A stretch of DNA of 64,000 nt from assembly GCA_963808725.1 (NCBI GenBank), contig CAWEGO010000002.1, positions 2,046,001 through 2,110,000 on the forward strand. Direction: 5' to 3'. Source of the DNA: JAHFUA01 sp963808725. GTDB lineage: Bacteria; Acidobacteriota; Terriglobia; Terriglobales; Acidobacteriaceae. Shown one piece after another: positions 51,340 to 59,804 of the stretch (positions are counted from its first letter, which is position 1; every line of letters begins with the position of its first letter). Below the pieces are notes generated by a model that ran no database searches, was not told the DNA's origin, and saw only the letters and a list, made by a program, of their open reading frames with translations. The position numbers were made by a program, and so were the translations under genes.

Positions 51340-52206
51340 GTGAAGTTGGGGGCCAATCTGCGGCTGTGCTGGAACGTCCCCCACAACCTCGCGCGCACCC
51401 GGGAGGAATTGGAACGCCTCCACCGGCTCACTTCTTGTATGTATTACGGCCTGGAATTGGCGGGGAACCCGCGTTACCAGGACGAAAAGCGGCTCACCCG
51501 GTTCGGCTTCCGCGCAGCCTCCCAGAGCGATGAAGACGGCATTATCGCCCAGATCCTGCACCGCGTCGGACCGGCCTCCAGGACTTTCGTGGAGATTGGC
51601 GTGGGGGATGGGCTGAAGAACAACACCTGTTTCCTCCTGCTCAGCGGCTGGAAGGGGGCCTGGATGGAGGCTGACCGATGGTGTTGTGCTGCGATCCGCA
51701 GCAAGTTCGCCACCGCGCTTGCCGGCGGACGGCTCCAGCTTATCGAGCAGCGCGTCACTGCCGAGAACGTAGAAACGCTCCTGCGCTCCACCACGGTGGA
51801 CGAAGGATTCGACGTGCTTAGCATCGATATCGACGGAAACGACTACTGGGCGTGGAAGGCCATCGTGCGTTACCAGCCCCGGGTTGTGGTCGTGGAATAT
51901 AACGCCAAGCTGGGTCCCCACCAGATTATGACCATCCCCTACCGGCCCGACTTCGTCTGGGACAGCAGCTGTTACTTTGGCGCCAGCCTGAAAGCCTTGG
52001 AATTGCTGGGCGCCGGCAAGGGCTACCGCCTCGTGGGGTGCAATTTCACCGGCGTTAACGCATTCTTCGTACGCGACGACCTGGTCGGCGATCACTTTCT
52101 GCCGCCCTTCACCGCCGAGAACCACTACGAACCCGCCCGCTACGATGTCCTGATTCCTTCCGGGCACAGGAACGAGTTCCATGAGTTCGAAGTACTCGGG
52201 GCCTGA
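51340..52206 (+). CDS. Putative methyltransferase-like protein (FkbM neighbourhood)
   Basis: 288 aa. The core AASQSDEDGIIAQILHR then TFVEIGVGDGLKNNTCFLLLSGWKGAWMEADR looks like a SAM-methyltransferase motif I/post-I region of proteins often found beside FkbM methyltransferases. Later DVLSIDIDGNDYWAWKAIV carries a second acidic signature. The start is the GTG at 51340; the GGAGG at 51318 is rather far upstream, so the start is uncertain. It overlaps the next gene by 26 bases. Confidence 0.7.
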   Translation: MKLGANLRLCWNVPHNLARTREELERLHRLTSCMYYGLELAGNPRYQDEKRLTRFGFRAASQSDEDGIIAQILHRVGPASRTFVEIGVGDGLKNNTCFLLLSGWKGAWMEADRWCCAAIRSKFATALAGGRLQLIEQRVTAENVETLLRSTTVDEGFDVLSIDIDGNDYWAWKAIVRYQPRVVVVEYNAKLGPHQIMTIPYRPDFVWDSSCYFGASLKALELLGAGKGYRLVGCNFTGVNAFFVRDDLVGDHFLPPFTAENHYEPARYDVLIPSGHRNEFHEFEVLGA

Positions 52207-53224
52207 AGGCCCAGGGCGCTTGCGCACTCCCGTTTCCGCCCTCGCCCAGTGGTTCTTCACCCGCACCCTGGAGAAGCCCGGGCGCAGTGTCCTGCGCCGG
52301 CTGCGATACTCCTTTGCCCGCTCCGGCTGGAGAGCGCTGCTCAACTGCTGCGATCCGCTGGTGCGCTACCAGCTTGAAGGCATGGAGCTGTGGATCCCAC
52401 TGTCGCACCGCCTGCCGCACTCCCGTCGCGCCTGCCCGCAATGTGTTTCCAACCTGGGCAGGATAGCGGCCCAAGTGTCCGCGCACCGGCCGGATTTTAC
52501 TCTGGTCGATGTGGGCGCCAACGTGGGGGATAGCGTAGCCATTCTGCGCAGCCGCGCTCATTTCCCCATCCTGTGCGTCGAAGGTGAACCGCGCTTTTTT
52601 TCGATTCTTCAGCTCAACATGGCTGGCCAGGAAGATATTGAACTGGAAAATACGCTGGTGGGCCGGGCCACCGAGACGCTGCCGGGCAGGGTCGAGTCGA
52701 AGCGCGGGACGGCGCGCGTCATCGGCGACCCTGGGGGGCGGCAGACCCTCCACTTCAAGACTCTTGCCGACATCCTGCACGACCACCCACGCTTCTCGCG
52801 GCCGGGCATGATCAAGCTGGATACCGATGGCATGGACAGCCTCATTGTGCGCAGCGCGTTGCCCTTGCTGGCGGAATTGAAGCCGGTTCTGTTCTTCGAG
52901 TACGACCCGTACTTCATGGGATTGCAGGGCGAAGAAGGCTTGCCGCTCTTCGAAGACCTGCGCCGCGCCGGGTACGGAAGCGCCCTTGTGTACGAGAACA
53001 ATGGAGACTACCTGCTGGCGCTGGACCTGGCCGACCGCGCCCTGTTGGAAGATCTGGATGCCTTTTACCGGGGGCGATCCGGGGAGCGGTATTGTGACAT
53101 CTGTGTTTTCCCGGAGCACGACTCTGAGCTTTGCGGAAAGGTGCGCAGCTCCGAACTGGAATTCTTCCGTCAGCTGCGCGGCTCTCAAGGCGGCGACAAC
53201 CGTGCTCTCGTCCGTCGCCAGTAA
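52181..53224 (+). CDS. FkbM family methyltransferase
   Basis: 347 aa. Motif I is FTLVDVGANVGDSVAILRS, post-I LCVEGEPRFFSILQLNM, and the FkbM signature is GMIKLDTDGMDSLIVRSALPLL followed by VLFFEYDPYFM. FkbM enzymes methylate sugar hydroxyls. The ATG is at 52181, inside the end of the preceding gene. It converges with the next methyltransferase gene, ten bases away. Confidence 0.85.
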   Translation: MSSKYSGPEGPGRLRTPVSALAQWFFTRTLEKPGRSVLRRLRYSFARSGWRALLNCCDPLVRYQLEGMELWIPLSHRLPHSRRACPQCVSNLGRIAAQVSAHRPDFTLVDVGANVGDSVAILRSRAHFPILCVEGEPRFFSILQLNMAGQEDIELENTLVGRATETLPGRVESKRGTARVIGDPGGRQTLHFKTLADILHDHPRFSRPGMIKLDTDGMDSLIVRSALPLLAELKPVLFFEYDPYFMGLQGEEGLPLFEDLRRAGYGSALVYENNGDYLLALDLADRALLEDLDAFYRGRSGERYCDICVFPEHDSELCGKVRSSELEFFRQLRGSQGGDNRALVRRQ

Positions 53225-53234
53225 GTCGGTCGCC

Positions 53235-53855
53235 CTAGGCGTGGGGATAGGAGAACAGCAAGACCAGCTTGTGCCATGCTGGATACGTCATAAACCGTTT
53301 GAACGAGAATCTTTTCGGTCCACTGAACGAGAACACCACCGGGACATCGAATGAGAATGGCTCCTGGCGCAAATCCAAGGGGCGAAACCCGCCCATTTCA
53401 ATTTCCCGGTTGCAATTCCGTGCGGGATGGGCGCAGTTGGTGATTAACGCGAAGCGGAACCGCGGCACGACTTCCCGCATGAACTCGAAAATCGCGGGAG
53501 TGGGCAGGTGCTGGAGCACATCCTTGACCAGCAGCAGGTCGGCTGCGGGAACATCGGCCAGGCGATCGGGCGAAACCTCGAAACGGATATTCGGAGCGCC
53601 GTACCTTTTTTGGTTTTCGCGGACCAGAGCCGAGTGGATATCGAGGCCCAGGTACTCAGCGCTTCCCCAGTTCAGGAATCGCGAGAACTGCCAGTCTCCG
53701 CAGCCGAAATCCACTACCGAGCCGACGCCATTCTCACGAATGAAGCTTTCCACGTACGCGCGATAGGCCCGGGTGACCGCGGGCGAGGAGCCATGCCCGG
53801 ACCCGAATCCCCAAAGGTTTCTGTTGTAGGTCTCGACAAAGATGTTCGCCGACAT
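53235..53855 (-). CDS. Class I SAM-dependent methyltransferase
   Basis: 206 aa. Motif I VVDFGCGDWQFSRFLNW, post-I YLGLDIHSALVRENQKRYG, and LLLVKDVLQHLPTPAIFEFMREV. It starts at the ATG at 53855 (MSANIFVETYNRNLWGFGSG). The N-terminal NLWGFGSGHGSSP is typical of methyltransferases in glycan clusters. The 228 bases upstream contain nothing recognisable. Confidence 0.82.
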   Translation of the reverse strand: MSANIFVETYNRNLWGFGSGHGSSPAVTRAYRAYVESFIRENGVGSVVDFGCGDWQFSRFLNWGSAEYLGLDIHSALVRENQKRYGAPNIRFEVSPDRLADVPAADLLLVKDVLQHLPTPAIFEFMREVVPRFRFALITNCAHPARNCNREIEMGGFRPLDLRQEPFSFDVPVVFSFSGPKRFSFKRFMTYPAWHKLVLLFSYPHA

Positions 53856-54083
53856 GATCGGGATCCGTTGGCGCCGCCCAGCCTGCCAGCACACGGTTCG
53901 CGCGATTCGCGATATTCAGGCTCGAAGGCTGAGAAATCCTAGCACTTCGCTGCAATCTCCGTCACCCTGCCAGAGCAGCGGTTCGCAGCTCCTCATGCGC
54001 ATGACGGATACGCACGCGCTCGTGGGAGAGGATGGCTCGTAGTACAATCGGCGCCATCGCCTGTTGATAATACGGAACCTCCC

Positions 54084-54872
54084 ATGCTTTGCCCAATCTG
54101 TTCCAGCACCACCGAGCCGTTTTCGTCCGCATTGGTGCTCTGCAGGTACCAGGTTCAGTATTACCTGTGTCCGAGTTGTGGCTTCGTGCGGACCGAACCT
54201 CCGTATTGGCTGGAAGAGGCCTACGACGATGCCGTGTCACGCGTGGACGTCGGCTTGGTCGGCCGCAACCTGGCGTTTGCACCCATCACGGAAATGATCA
54301 TCCGCTGTTTTTTCGATCCCAAGGCGCGCTTCCTCGACTACGGGGGGGGATGCGGGCTGCTGGTCCGGCTCATGCGCGACTGCGGCCTGGATTTTGGCTG
54401 GTACGATCGCTATGCGACCAACCTCCTGGCGCGCGGATTCGAAGGAAACACCGACGAGCGCTATGAATTGGTCACGGCGTTCGAGTTGTTCGAGCACCTT
54501 GAGGATCCGCTCAATGAGATCTCCAGGATATTCGCTAGCTCGCAGAATATCCTGTTTTCCACCCAGCTTCTGCCCGCGAGCAAGCCGAAACCCGGAGAAT
54601 GGTGGTACTTCGCCCTCGAAACGGGGCAGCACATTTCCATCTATAGCCGGGAATCTCTACGCAAGATTGCGCAGCGCTTCGGCGTCAATCTTTATTCGGC
54701 AGGAATGTTGCACTTGCTGACCCCCAAGCGCATTTCGCCTTCAGTGTTCCGCATGCTGTGCAGGGGAGGCGTTTCCCGCTTCCTAAAGCGCTTTGTTCGT
54801 AGTGAGTCCCTGGGTCTTCAAGACCGCGAAATCATTTCCCAGACGATCCGGCTCGAGGGCACGAAACGGTAG
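54084..54872 (+). CDS. Zinc-ribbon methyltransferase (methyltransferase type 12-like)
   Basis: 262 aa. An N-terminal zinc ribbon (CPICSSTTEP ... YLCPSCGFVRTEPP) is followed by a methyltransferase domain with FLDYGGGCGLLVRLMRDCG, FGWYDRYATNLLARG and VTAFELFEHLEDPLNEI. This resembles sugar C-methyltransferase-type proteins and the cluster-typical class-I enzymes. The ATG at 54084 has a weak upstream signal. Probably the last gene of the glycan region. Confidence 0.8.
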   Translation: MLCPICSSTTEPFSSALVLCRYQVQYYLCPSCGFVRTEPPYWLEEAYDDAVSRVDVGLVGRNLAFAPITEMIIRCFFDPKARFLDYGGGCGLLVRLMRDCGLDFGWYDRYATNLLARGFEGNTDERYELVTAFELFEHLEDPLNEISRIFASSQNILFSTQLLPASKPKPGEWWYFALETGQHISIYSRESLRKIAQRFGVNLYSAGMLHLLTPKRISPSVFRMLCRGGVSRFLKRFVRSESLGLQDREIISQTIRLEGTKR

Positions 54873-54964
54873 TTGGGGAGCAGGCGGTTGAGCTAGCAGA
54901 GAGCTGTCCTTTGCTTCCCCATGAGGCGGCACTTCTCGACCAGAGCACGGCGTCGGCATTGACA

Positions 54965-56095
54965 TCAGATCTCCCTTCCTGCCGGGTAACTTGCGGCGGC
55001 ACGCCATACCTGCCGCCGTGGCTTAGGGTCCTCGGTTGCGAGGGCCGCCGAAAGCAGTGGCGCAAGTAAGTGCGTGTCGGCGAGGAAGCCGTCGTGTCCG
55101 TGCTCGGAAACGAACTCCAGATACCGGTTGTGAACCCCGGCCGCGCGCAGCCGCGCCGCTAGCGCCTGCACGTCGGCGGCGGGGAACAGCCAGTCCAACG
55201 AGATCCCGACCAGCAGCACCTGGGCGCGGATCCGCTCGAGCGCCTGCTCCTCCGAGGCATAACCGTGCGCCAGGTCGAAGGTATCCATGGCCTTCGAGAT
55301 CACCAGATAGCTGTTGGCGTCGAAGCGCTCCACCAATTTTCCGCCCTGGTAGTCGAGGTAGCCGGCGATGTCGTAGCGATTCTCCAGCGCCGCCAGGGGA
55401 TCTTCGCCGTTGCGGTTAGGCTTGCGTGCGAAGCGCTGGTGGAAGAGCGACGCCGACTTGTAGGTACACATGGCGATGGAGCGCGCGATCCCCAGCCCTC
55501 GGGCGGGCTGCTCGTCGTAGCGTCCGCCGCGGAAATCGGGATCGAGCTGGATCACCTGCCGCTGCAGATGGTTGAGCGCCAGGCCCATGGCCGAGAGCGG
55601 CGTGGCGCCGATGGCGACCGCCGTCCCCACCTGCTCAGGGAAGTCCACCGCCCATTGCAAAGCCTGCATGCCGCCGATGGAGCCGCCGATCACTACGCTC
55701 AGCCGCTCCACGCAAAGGTGCGCCAGCAGAAGCGCCTGCGTCCGCACCATGTCGCGGATCGTCACCAGCGGGAAGTTCGGTCCATAGGGCTTGCCGGTGC
55801 GCGGCTCGGTGGAGGTCGGGCCGGTCGAGCCGTAGCACGAACCCAGCACGTTGATCCCGATCACGCAGTCGCGATCGGTATCGAACGGACGCCCGGCGCC
55901 GAACATGCCTGGCCACCAATCGGCCACGCGCGCCGAACCCGAGAGCGCATGGCAGACCAGGATCGCTTCTTCCCGCAGCTTGCCATAGACCGCGTAGTGC
56001 AGCGTCACCGGCTGCAGCGCGCCGCCGGATTCCAGGCGAAACGGCTCATCCGCCGCAAAAGTAAAGTCGCCTTCCAGTGTCGGTTCCAAGCTCAT
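54965..56095 (-). CDS. metX: Homoserine O-acetyltransferase
   Basis: Acetylates homoserine for methionine synthesis. 376 aa alpha/beta hydrolase fold. The nucleophile is in VIGGSIGGMQALQWA, the aspartate in GISLDWLFP and the histidine in SEHGHDGF. The substrate region GPTSTEPRTGKPYGPNFP is conserved. Its ATG (56095) lies two bases after the metY stop, so metY-metX is one transcript governed by the leader attenuator at 57499-57684. A succinyl rather than acetyl donor cannot be excluded from sequence. Confidence 0.93.
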   Translation of the reverse strand: MSLEPTLEGDFTFAADEPFRLESGGALQPVTLHYAVYGKLREEAILVCHALSGSARVADWWPGMFGAGRPFDTDRDCVIGINVLGSCYGSTGPTSTEPRTGKPYGPNFPLVTIRDMVRTQALLLAHLCVERLSVVIGGSIGGMQALQWAVDFPEQVGTAVAIGATPLSAMGLALNHLQRQVIQLDPDFRGGRYDEQPARGLGIARSIAMCTYKSASLFHQRFARKPNRNGEDPLAALENRYDIAGYLDYQGGKLVERFDANSYLVISKAMDTFDLAHGYASEEQALERIRAQVLLVGISLDWLFPAADVQALAARLRAAGVHNRYLEFVSEHGHDGFLADTHLLAPLLSAALATEDPKPRRQVWRAAASYPAGREI

Positions 56096-56097
56096 AT

Positions 56098-57462
56098 TTA
56101 CCTCCCTGCGGCCACGGCCGGCGCCGTTTCGATGCCAGGTGTAGCCGGTTTGCGACCGCCGCTCTGCGATTTGGTCAGCGCCTGGTCGAGGTCGGCGATG
56201 ATGTCGTTCACGTCTTCGATGCCGATGGAGAGCCGCACCAGCTCAGGCGTGGTGCCGGTAGCGCGCTGCTCGGCTTCGGTCAACTGCTGGTGCGTGGTCG
56301 ATGCCGGATGGATGACCAGCGACTTGGCATCGCCGATGTTGGCCAGCAGGCTGAACAGCTTCAGCGAGTTGATAAACGACCGCCCGGCCTCCAGGCCGCC
56401 ACGAATCCCAAAGGTGATCAGCGCGCTCGCGCCGTTCGGCAAGTACTTGCGCGTCAGCTCGAACCACGGACTCTTCGGCAGACCGGGATAATTCACCCAC
56501 TCCACATCCGCATGCTTAGTGAGGAACGTGGCGACGGCGAGGGCGTTCTCCGAGTGGCGCTGCATGCGCAGGTGCAGCGTCTCCGCTCCCTGCAATAGCA
56601 GGAAGGCGTTGAATGGCGAGAGGCACGCTCCAGTATCGCGCAGCCCCTGCACCCGTGCCTTGAGGATGAACGCCAGCGGCCCGAATGCCTCAGTGAACGA
56701 CACGCCGTGATACGACGGGTCAGGCTCGACGAACTGCGGGAAGCGCCCCGACTTCTTCCAGTCGAAGCGGCCGGCGTCCACGATCACGCCGCCGATCGAG
56801 TTTCCGTGTCCGCCGATGAACTTGGTGGCGGAGTGCACCACGATATCGGCGCCGAACTCGATGGGCCGGCACAGCACAGGCGAAGGCGTGGTGTTGTCGA
56901 TGACCAGCGGCAGGCCGTGCTCGTGCGCGATTGCGGCCAGGCGCTCGATGTCCACGATGTCCAGCTTGGGATTGCCGATGGTCTCTGTGTACAGCGCCTT
57001 GGTCTTCTGGTTGATGGCGCGGCGCAGGCCGTCGTAGTCCACCGCGTCCACGAAGCGCACCGTGATCCCGTAGCGCGGCAGCGTGTAGTGGAACAGGTTG
57101 TAGGTGCCGCCGTAGAGCGAGGTGGTGGAGACGATCTCGTCGCCCGCAGCCGCCAGCGTGGTCAGCGCCAGCGTCTCCGCCGCCTGCCCAGAGGCCAGCG
57201 CCAGCCCGGCCGCGCCGCCTTCGAGCGCTGCGATGCGCTTCTCGAAGACATCGGTGGTGGGGTTCATGATGCGGGTGTAGATGTTGCCGAACTGCTGCAA
57301 CGCGAACAAGCGGGCGGCATGCTCCGCGTCTTGAAAGACATAAGACGTGGTCTGGTAGATGGGAACGGCGCGGGCGCCGGTGGTGGGATCGGGTTGCTGG
57401 CCTCCGTGCACGGCCAGGGTGGCAAGTCGGTAATGGTTATTGCTGGTGGCTTCGTCGGACAT
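56098..57462 (-). CDS. metY: O-acetylhomoserine sulfhydrylase
   Basis: PLP enzyme making homocysteine directly from O-acetylhomoserine and sulfide. 454 aa. Typical motifs: RLATLAVHGGQQPDPTTGARAVPIYQTTSYVF, YTRIMNPT, the PLP lysine in VHSATKFIGGHGNSIGG, and SLGDAKS-like IGDAKSLVIHPASTTHQQL. The C-terminal 20 residues are an Ala/Pro/Thr-rich tail not usual in the family. ATG 57462 with GGAGAA. First gene after the attenuator. Confidence 0.94.
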   Translation of the reverse strand: MSDEATSNNHYRLATLAVHGGQQPDPTTGARAVPIYQTTSYVFQDAEHAARLFALQQFGNIYTRIMNPTTDVFEKRIAALEGGAAGLALASGQAAETLALTTLAAAGDEIVSTTSLYGGTYNLFHYTLPRYGITVRFVDAVDYDGLRRAINQKTKALYTETIGNPKLDIVDIERLAAIAHEHGLPLVIDNTTPSPVLCRPIEFGADIVVHSATKFIGGHGNSIGGVIVDAGRFDWKKSGRFPQFVEPDPSYHGVSFTEAFGPLAFILKARVQGLRDTGACLSPFNAFLLLQGAETLHLRMQRHSENALAVATFLTKHADVEWVNYPGLPKSPWFELTRKYLPNGASALITFGIRGGLEAGRSFINSLKLFSLLANIGDAKSLVIHPASTTHQQLTEAEQRATGTTPELVRLSIGIEDVNDIIADLDQALTKSQSGGRKPATPGIETAPAVAAGR

Positions 57463-57498
57463 GATCTTCTCCTCACGAAAGATGTCGGTAAAAACAAA

Positions 57499-57524
57499 AC
57501 GACCCACGAATCCTCGTGGGTCGT
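57499..57524 (-). terminator. Attenuator terminator in the metYX leader
   Basis: On the minus strand ACGACCCACGA (57524-57514), loop GGAT, TCGTGGGTCGT (57509-57499), an 11-bp perfect stem, is followed by TTTGTTTTTA. It lies 37 bases before the metY ATG, where read-through would be needed for expression. Its 5' arm can instead pair with GTGGGTCGT (57572-57564) at the end of the leader peptide gene. Confidence 0.85.
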
Positions 57525-57561
57525 CTGAGAGCTTTTTGATTATTGCCTGTCGCCGGCTCCG

Positions 57562-57642
57562 ATCACGACCCACCATTCGCGGGCATGCACATGGCCATGG
57601 CCATGATGTCAGTGCTTCCGCAAATGGAGGTCGAGCGCGACA
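57562..57642 (-). CDS. Methionine-rich leader peptide of metYX (26 aa)
   Basis: A short reading frame begins at ATG 57642, 13 bases after the -10 box, with AGGGG just before it. Near its end it reads DIMAMAMCMPANGGS then TGA: four Met codons and one Cys codon within seven codons. An internal ATG at 57603 would give a 13-residue version. The bases of its last four codons (GTGGGTCGT) are complementary to the 5' arm of the following terminator. This is the classic layout of a translating-ribosome attenuator sensing methionine. Confidence 0.72.
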
Positions 57643-57654
57643 TATTCAACCCCT

Positions 57655-57684
57655 ATTTGTACGCGGAGCAGTTCGGCGTGTCAA
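57655..57684 (-). promoter_or_regulatory. Sigma-70-type promoter of metYX
   Basis: Minus-strand TTGACA (57684-57679), 18-base spacer, TACAAA (57660-57655). The -35 is a perfect consensus. The predicted start lies only a few bases before the leader ATG, so the 5' untranslated region is very short. Confidence 0.7.
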
Positions 57685-57724
57685 GATCATCCGCCGTGCC
57701 CCGCTGGGAAATGCTTTGACCACA

Positions 57725-57870
57725 GTGGAAGCCCACGCCTTCAGGCGTGGGAAATCAAGCTAGAGAGAAGCACCTTCAGGCGCTGTGGCCCCATCTCCCT
57801 TTGCCGCGGCGGCTAAAGCCGGGTTTCAGACTAACGCTATTGTCCCACGCCTGAAGGCGTGGGCTTCCAC
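57725..57870. repeat. REP/MITE-like palindromic element (copy 4), downstream of the RAYT gene
   Basis: 146 bases with terminal inverted repeats of 27 bases (GTGGAAGCCCACGCCTTCAG... and its reverse complement ending ...GGGCTTCCAC at 57870). Internally it has CACCTTCAGGCGCTGTGGCC and GGCGGCTAAAGCCGGGTTTCAG. It lies 13 bases from the RAYT stop codon. Its left half is nearly identical to the element at 58559-58640 on the other side of the gene. Confidence 0.88.
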
Positions 57871-57883
57871 GGTGGACTGAAAG

Positions 57884-58369
57884 CTACGTCTGGTCGCGGA
57901 TGCTCGCGCGCGCCACCAGCACCCTGATCCCCATGGCAAACGGAGAAGGGTCCAGCTCGAAGCCAGCATGCGCCGAGCTGTAGGGAAACTCGCTGGCATC
58001 TTGTGCGAGGTGTCTGCGCACCGGATTCTGATGAATGTACTCCCGATGCTGTTGGTAATCCCGCTCATCCCGGATGCGATGATTCGTAAAGCTCTTCTCC
58101 CAAACCATCAGGTTCGGCCTAGTCTTGCCCACCCGATACGAAAAGCCGCCTTTGATGAACTGCATGGCGCGCTCCAGCGTCAGCGTCGGCGCGGGCGTGA
58201 GCAGCAAGTGCACGTGATCGGGCATGATCACGAACTCGTGGAGGGCGAAGCGATCGGCGGCGCGGTAGTCGTAGAGGGCGGATATAAGCTCACGGGCGAG
58301 GGCGTCGCTCTGGAGGATCAGACGCCGCTGCCAGGTCACAGCCGTGACGAAGAAGGTGCGAGTTTCCAT
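57884..58369 (-). CDS. REP-associated tyrosine transposase (RAYT, IS200/TnpA_REP-like)
   Basis: 161 aa from the ATG at 58369; an ATG at 58387 is an alternative. The Y1 transposase signature is clear: HUH motif in FVIMPDHVHLLLTP and the catalytic tyrosine region YQQHREYIHQNPVRR. It also has RFALHEF and the N-terminal FFVTAVTWQRRLIL typical of RAYTs. It is a single-copy domesticated type rather than an IS200/IS605 element, because it is flanked by REP-like palindromes (57725-57870 and 58559-58640), and REP copies elsewhere in the window match them. Confidence 0.9.
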   Translation of the reverse strand: METRTFFVTAVTWQRRLILQSDALARELISALYDYRAADRFALHEFVIMPDHVHLLLTPAPTLTLERAMQFIKGGFSYRVGKTRPNLMVWEKSFTNHRIRDERDYQQHREYIHQNPVRRHLAQDASEFPYSSAHAGFELDPSPFAMGIRVLVARASIRDQT

Positions 58370-58558
58370 GGAGGCGCACGCTAACATCTCTCGGTGCCGT
58401 TCGGCAGAGGCCAAAGGGCCCAAAGACGCTCTTCTCCCTTGGCCTGAAGGCGCAGGCTCTCGCGATTGACCCAGGCCTTGCAGGCAACCAAGTTGCGCGT
58501 CGTTATTACGGAAAGCTAGCCAAGCCGCTCTCAGGCCGATTCGAGGGCTTTGAATGCC

Positions 58559-58640
58559 GTGGAAGCCCACGCCTTCAGGCGTGGGAAATAAGGCTGAAAG
58601 AGAAACGCCTTCAGGCGCTGTGGGGCCCTCTCCCTTTGCC
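58559..58640. repeat. REP-like element (copy 5, half), upstream of the RAYT gene
   Basis: GTGGAAGCCCACGCCTTCAG followed by GCGTGGGAAAT and CGCCTTCAGGCGCTGTGG repeats the left half of the 57725 element in the same orientation with few changes. The remaining part of the 340-base gap (58370-58709) shows only a diverged GGCCTGAAGGCGCAGGC palindrome near 58440 and no gene. Confidence 0.82.
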
Positions 58641-58709
58641 GATGCAGAAAGTCTCTAAGCCATCCTACGGCTGCTTTCTGCTTTCTTGCGGGCGCTGCCT
58701 TTACCTGTT

Positions 58710-59064
58710 TTAGCCGGCACGCTTGAACGTCACCGCATGCTTCGGCTGGTACAAACCAACTTCGCCACCGCCCGGCAGCAGCATGCGCGTCCGCGTTCCC
58801 CACTGCTCTTCTGCAATATCGCCGAAGCGCACGCCCTTCTTCCCGAGCGATGCCATCAGCGCGCCCAGGTCCTCGCACATGAAATACATTTCGTGCTTGT
58901 TGTTTTCCTCCGACGGATGAAACGCCGCCTCGGCCGCAGGCAGCGCGAAGATCAGCCAGCCGTGTCCCGCGTCGACGGAGCGAAATCCCAGGAACGTTGC
59001 GGAAGAAGGCGCGGTCCGCCTCGGCATCCTTGGTGTAGATCACCACGTGCGCGCTGGTCAGCAT
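58710..59064 (-). CDS. VOC family (glyoxalase/bleomycin-resistance) protein (frameshifted)
   Basis: About 117 aa after repair. The N-terminus (MLTSAHVVIYTKDAEADRAFFRNV) and the rest (LGFRSVDAGHGWLIFALP ... GGEVGLYQPKHAVTF) are in different frames, joined by removing one base from the GG at 58991-58992. The halves show the beta-alpha-beta VOC pattern with metal-ligand-type residues in SAHVVIY and HEMYFMCED. GAGAGGACC precedes the ATG. The function is unknown. Confidence 0.8.
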
Positions 59065-59074
59065 AGCGGTCCTC

Positions 59075-59518
59075 TCAAAACGGCGAGAAGGTCAGGGTCT
59101 TGTCTTTCTTTTCCACCCAGATCCGCGCTTTGTCGGCGCGGTGGTTGACGGTGACCTGCACCACCACTCCGCTGCCGTTCTTGGGGCGCACCGAGCCGTC
59201 GATCTGGTACTCCTTGATCAGCCCCCACTCCCCGCCCGGTCCCCAATCCGCGCGGAACTCGCCGAAGGGATAGTTTTTATACCGCTCAGGATGCTGCTTC
59301 CAGTCAGGGTCGTGCATCCAGATGCCATACGCCTTCTCATAGTCCTGCTGCTGCAGCGCCTGGAAGAAGTTGTGAACCACGTGCTCGTACGGCCAGTTCC
59401 GGAAGCGGAAGAAGATCATCACCGCCAGCACGGCGGCGACTACAACGATGATAGCCACGCGTTTCCGTCTTCGTTCGCGCGCGGGGTCGTACGGCGGCGC
59501 CTGAAAGAGCGTAGACAT
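59075..59518 (-). CDS. Hypothetical single-pass membrane protein
   Basis: 147 aa. A cytoplasmic basic N-terminus (PARERRRKR), one helix (VAIIVVVAAVLAVMIFF) and a soluble domain (HNFFQALQQQDYEKAYGIWMHDPDWKQHPERY) like small NTF2/DUF4878-type periplasmic domains. Exact family not recognised. The ATG at 59518 is chosen over one ten codons upstream. It lies just upstream of the VOC gene on the same strand. Confidence 0.72.
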   Translation of the reverse strand: MSTLFQAPPYDPARERRRKRVAIIVVVAAVLAVMIFFRFRNWPYEHVVHNFFQALQQQDYEKAYGIWMHDPDWKQHPERYKNYPFGEFRADWGPGGEWGLIKEYQIDGSVRPKNGSGVVVQVTVNHRADKARIWVEKKDKTLTFSPF

Positions 59519-59804
59519 GAGTGCTGGTATTGTACCAACCAGCGGCACGCAGCACGGTGTTCATCAACGCTGTTGAGAAACGCAGCACGCAGAATCGCTC
59601 TTGGGCGAGAATCCGCTGGCCTTTGCGGGAAAACCCGAAGTCGCGTTCCTCGCTTCCCTTTTCGGCTCCGCAACTCATTCCTAACCGATTGAAAACAAAA
59701 CAGAAATGATCGATGCGGCTGGGGCCGGCTGTGGCTCGGTACGTGCCTATGGTTTTATGCGCTACAGGACTGCCGTACACCAAATCCAGGATCGTGGTGA
59801 GCCT

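Noticed and set aside
57499..57684. SAM riboswitch in front of metYX
   Set aside because: None of the conserved SAM-I or SAM-II core segments could be found. The observed elements fit a leader-peptide attenuator instead.
57884..58369. Active IS200/IS605 insertion sequence
   Set aside because: There is no TnpB and the flanking palindromes belong to a dispersed REP-like family, which fits a RAYT rather than a self-mobile IS.
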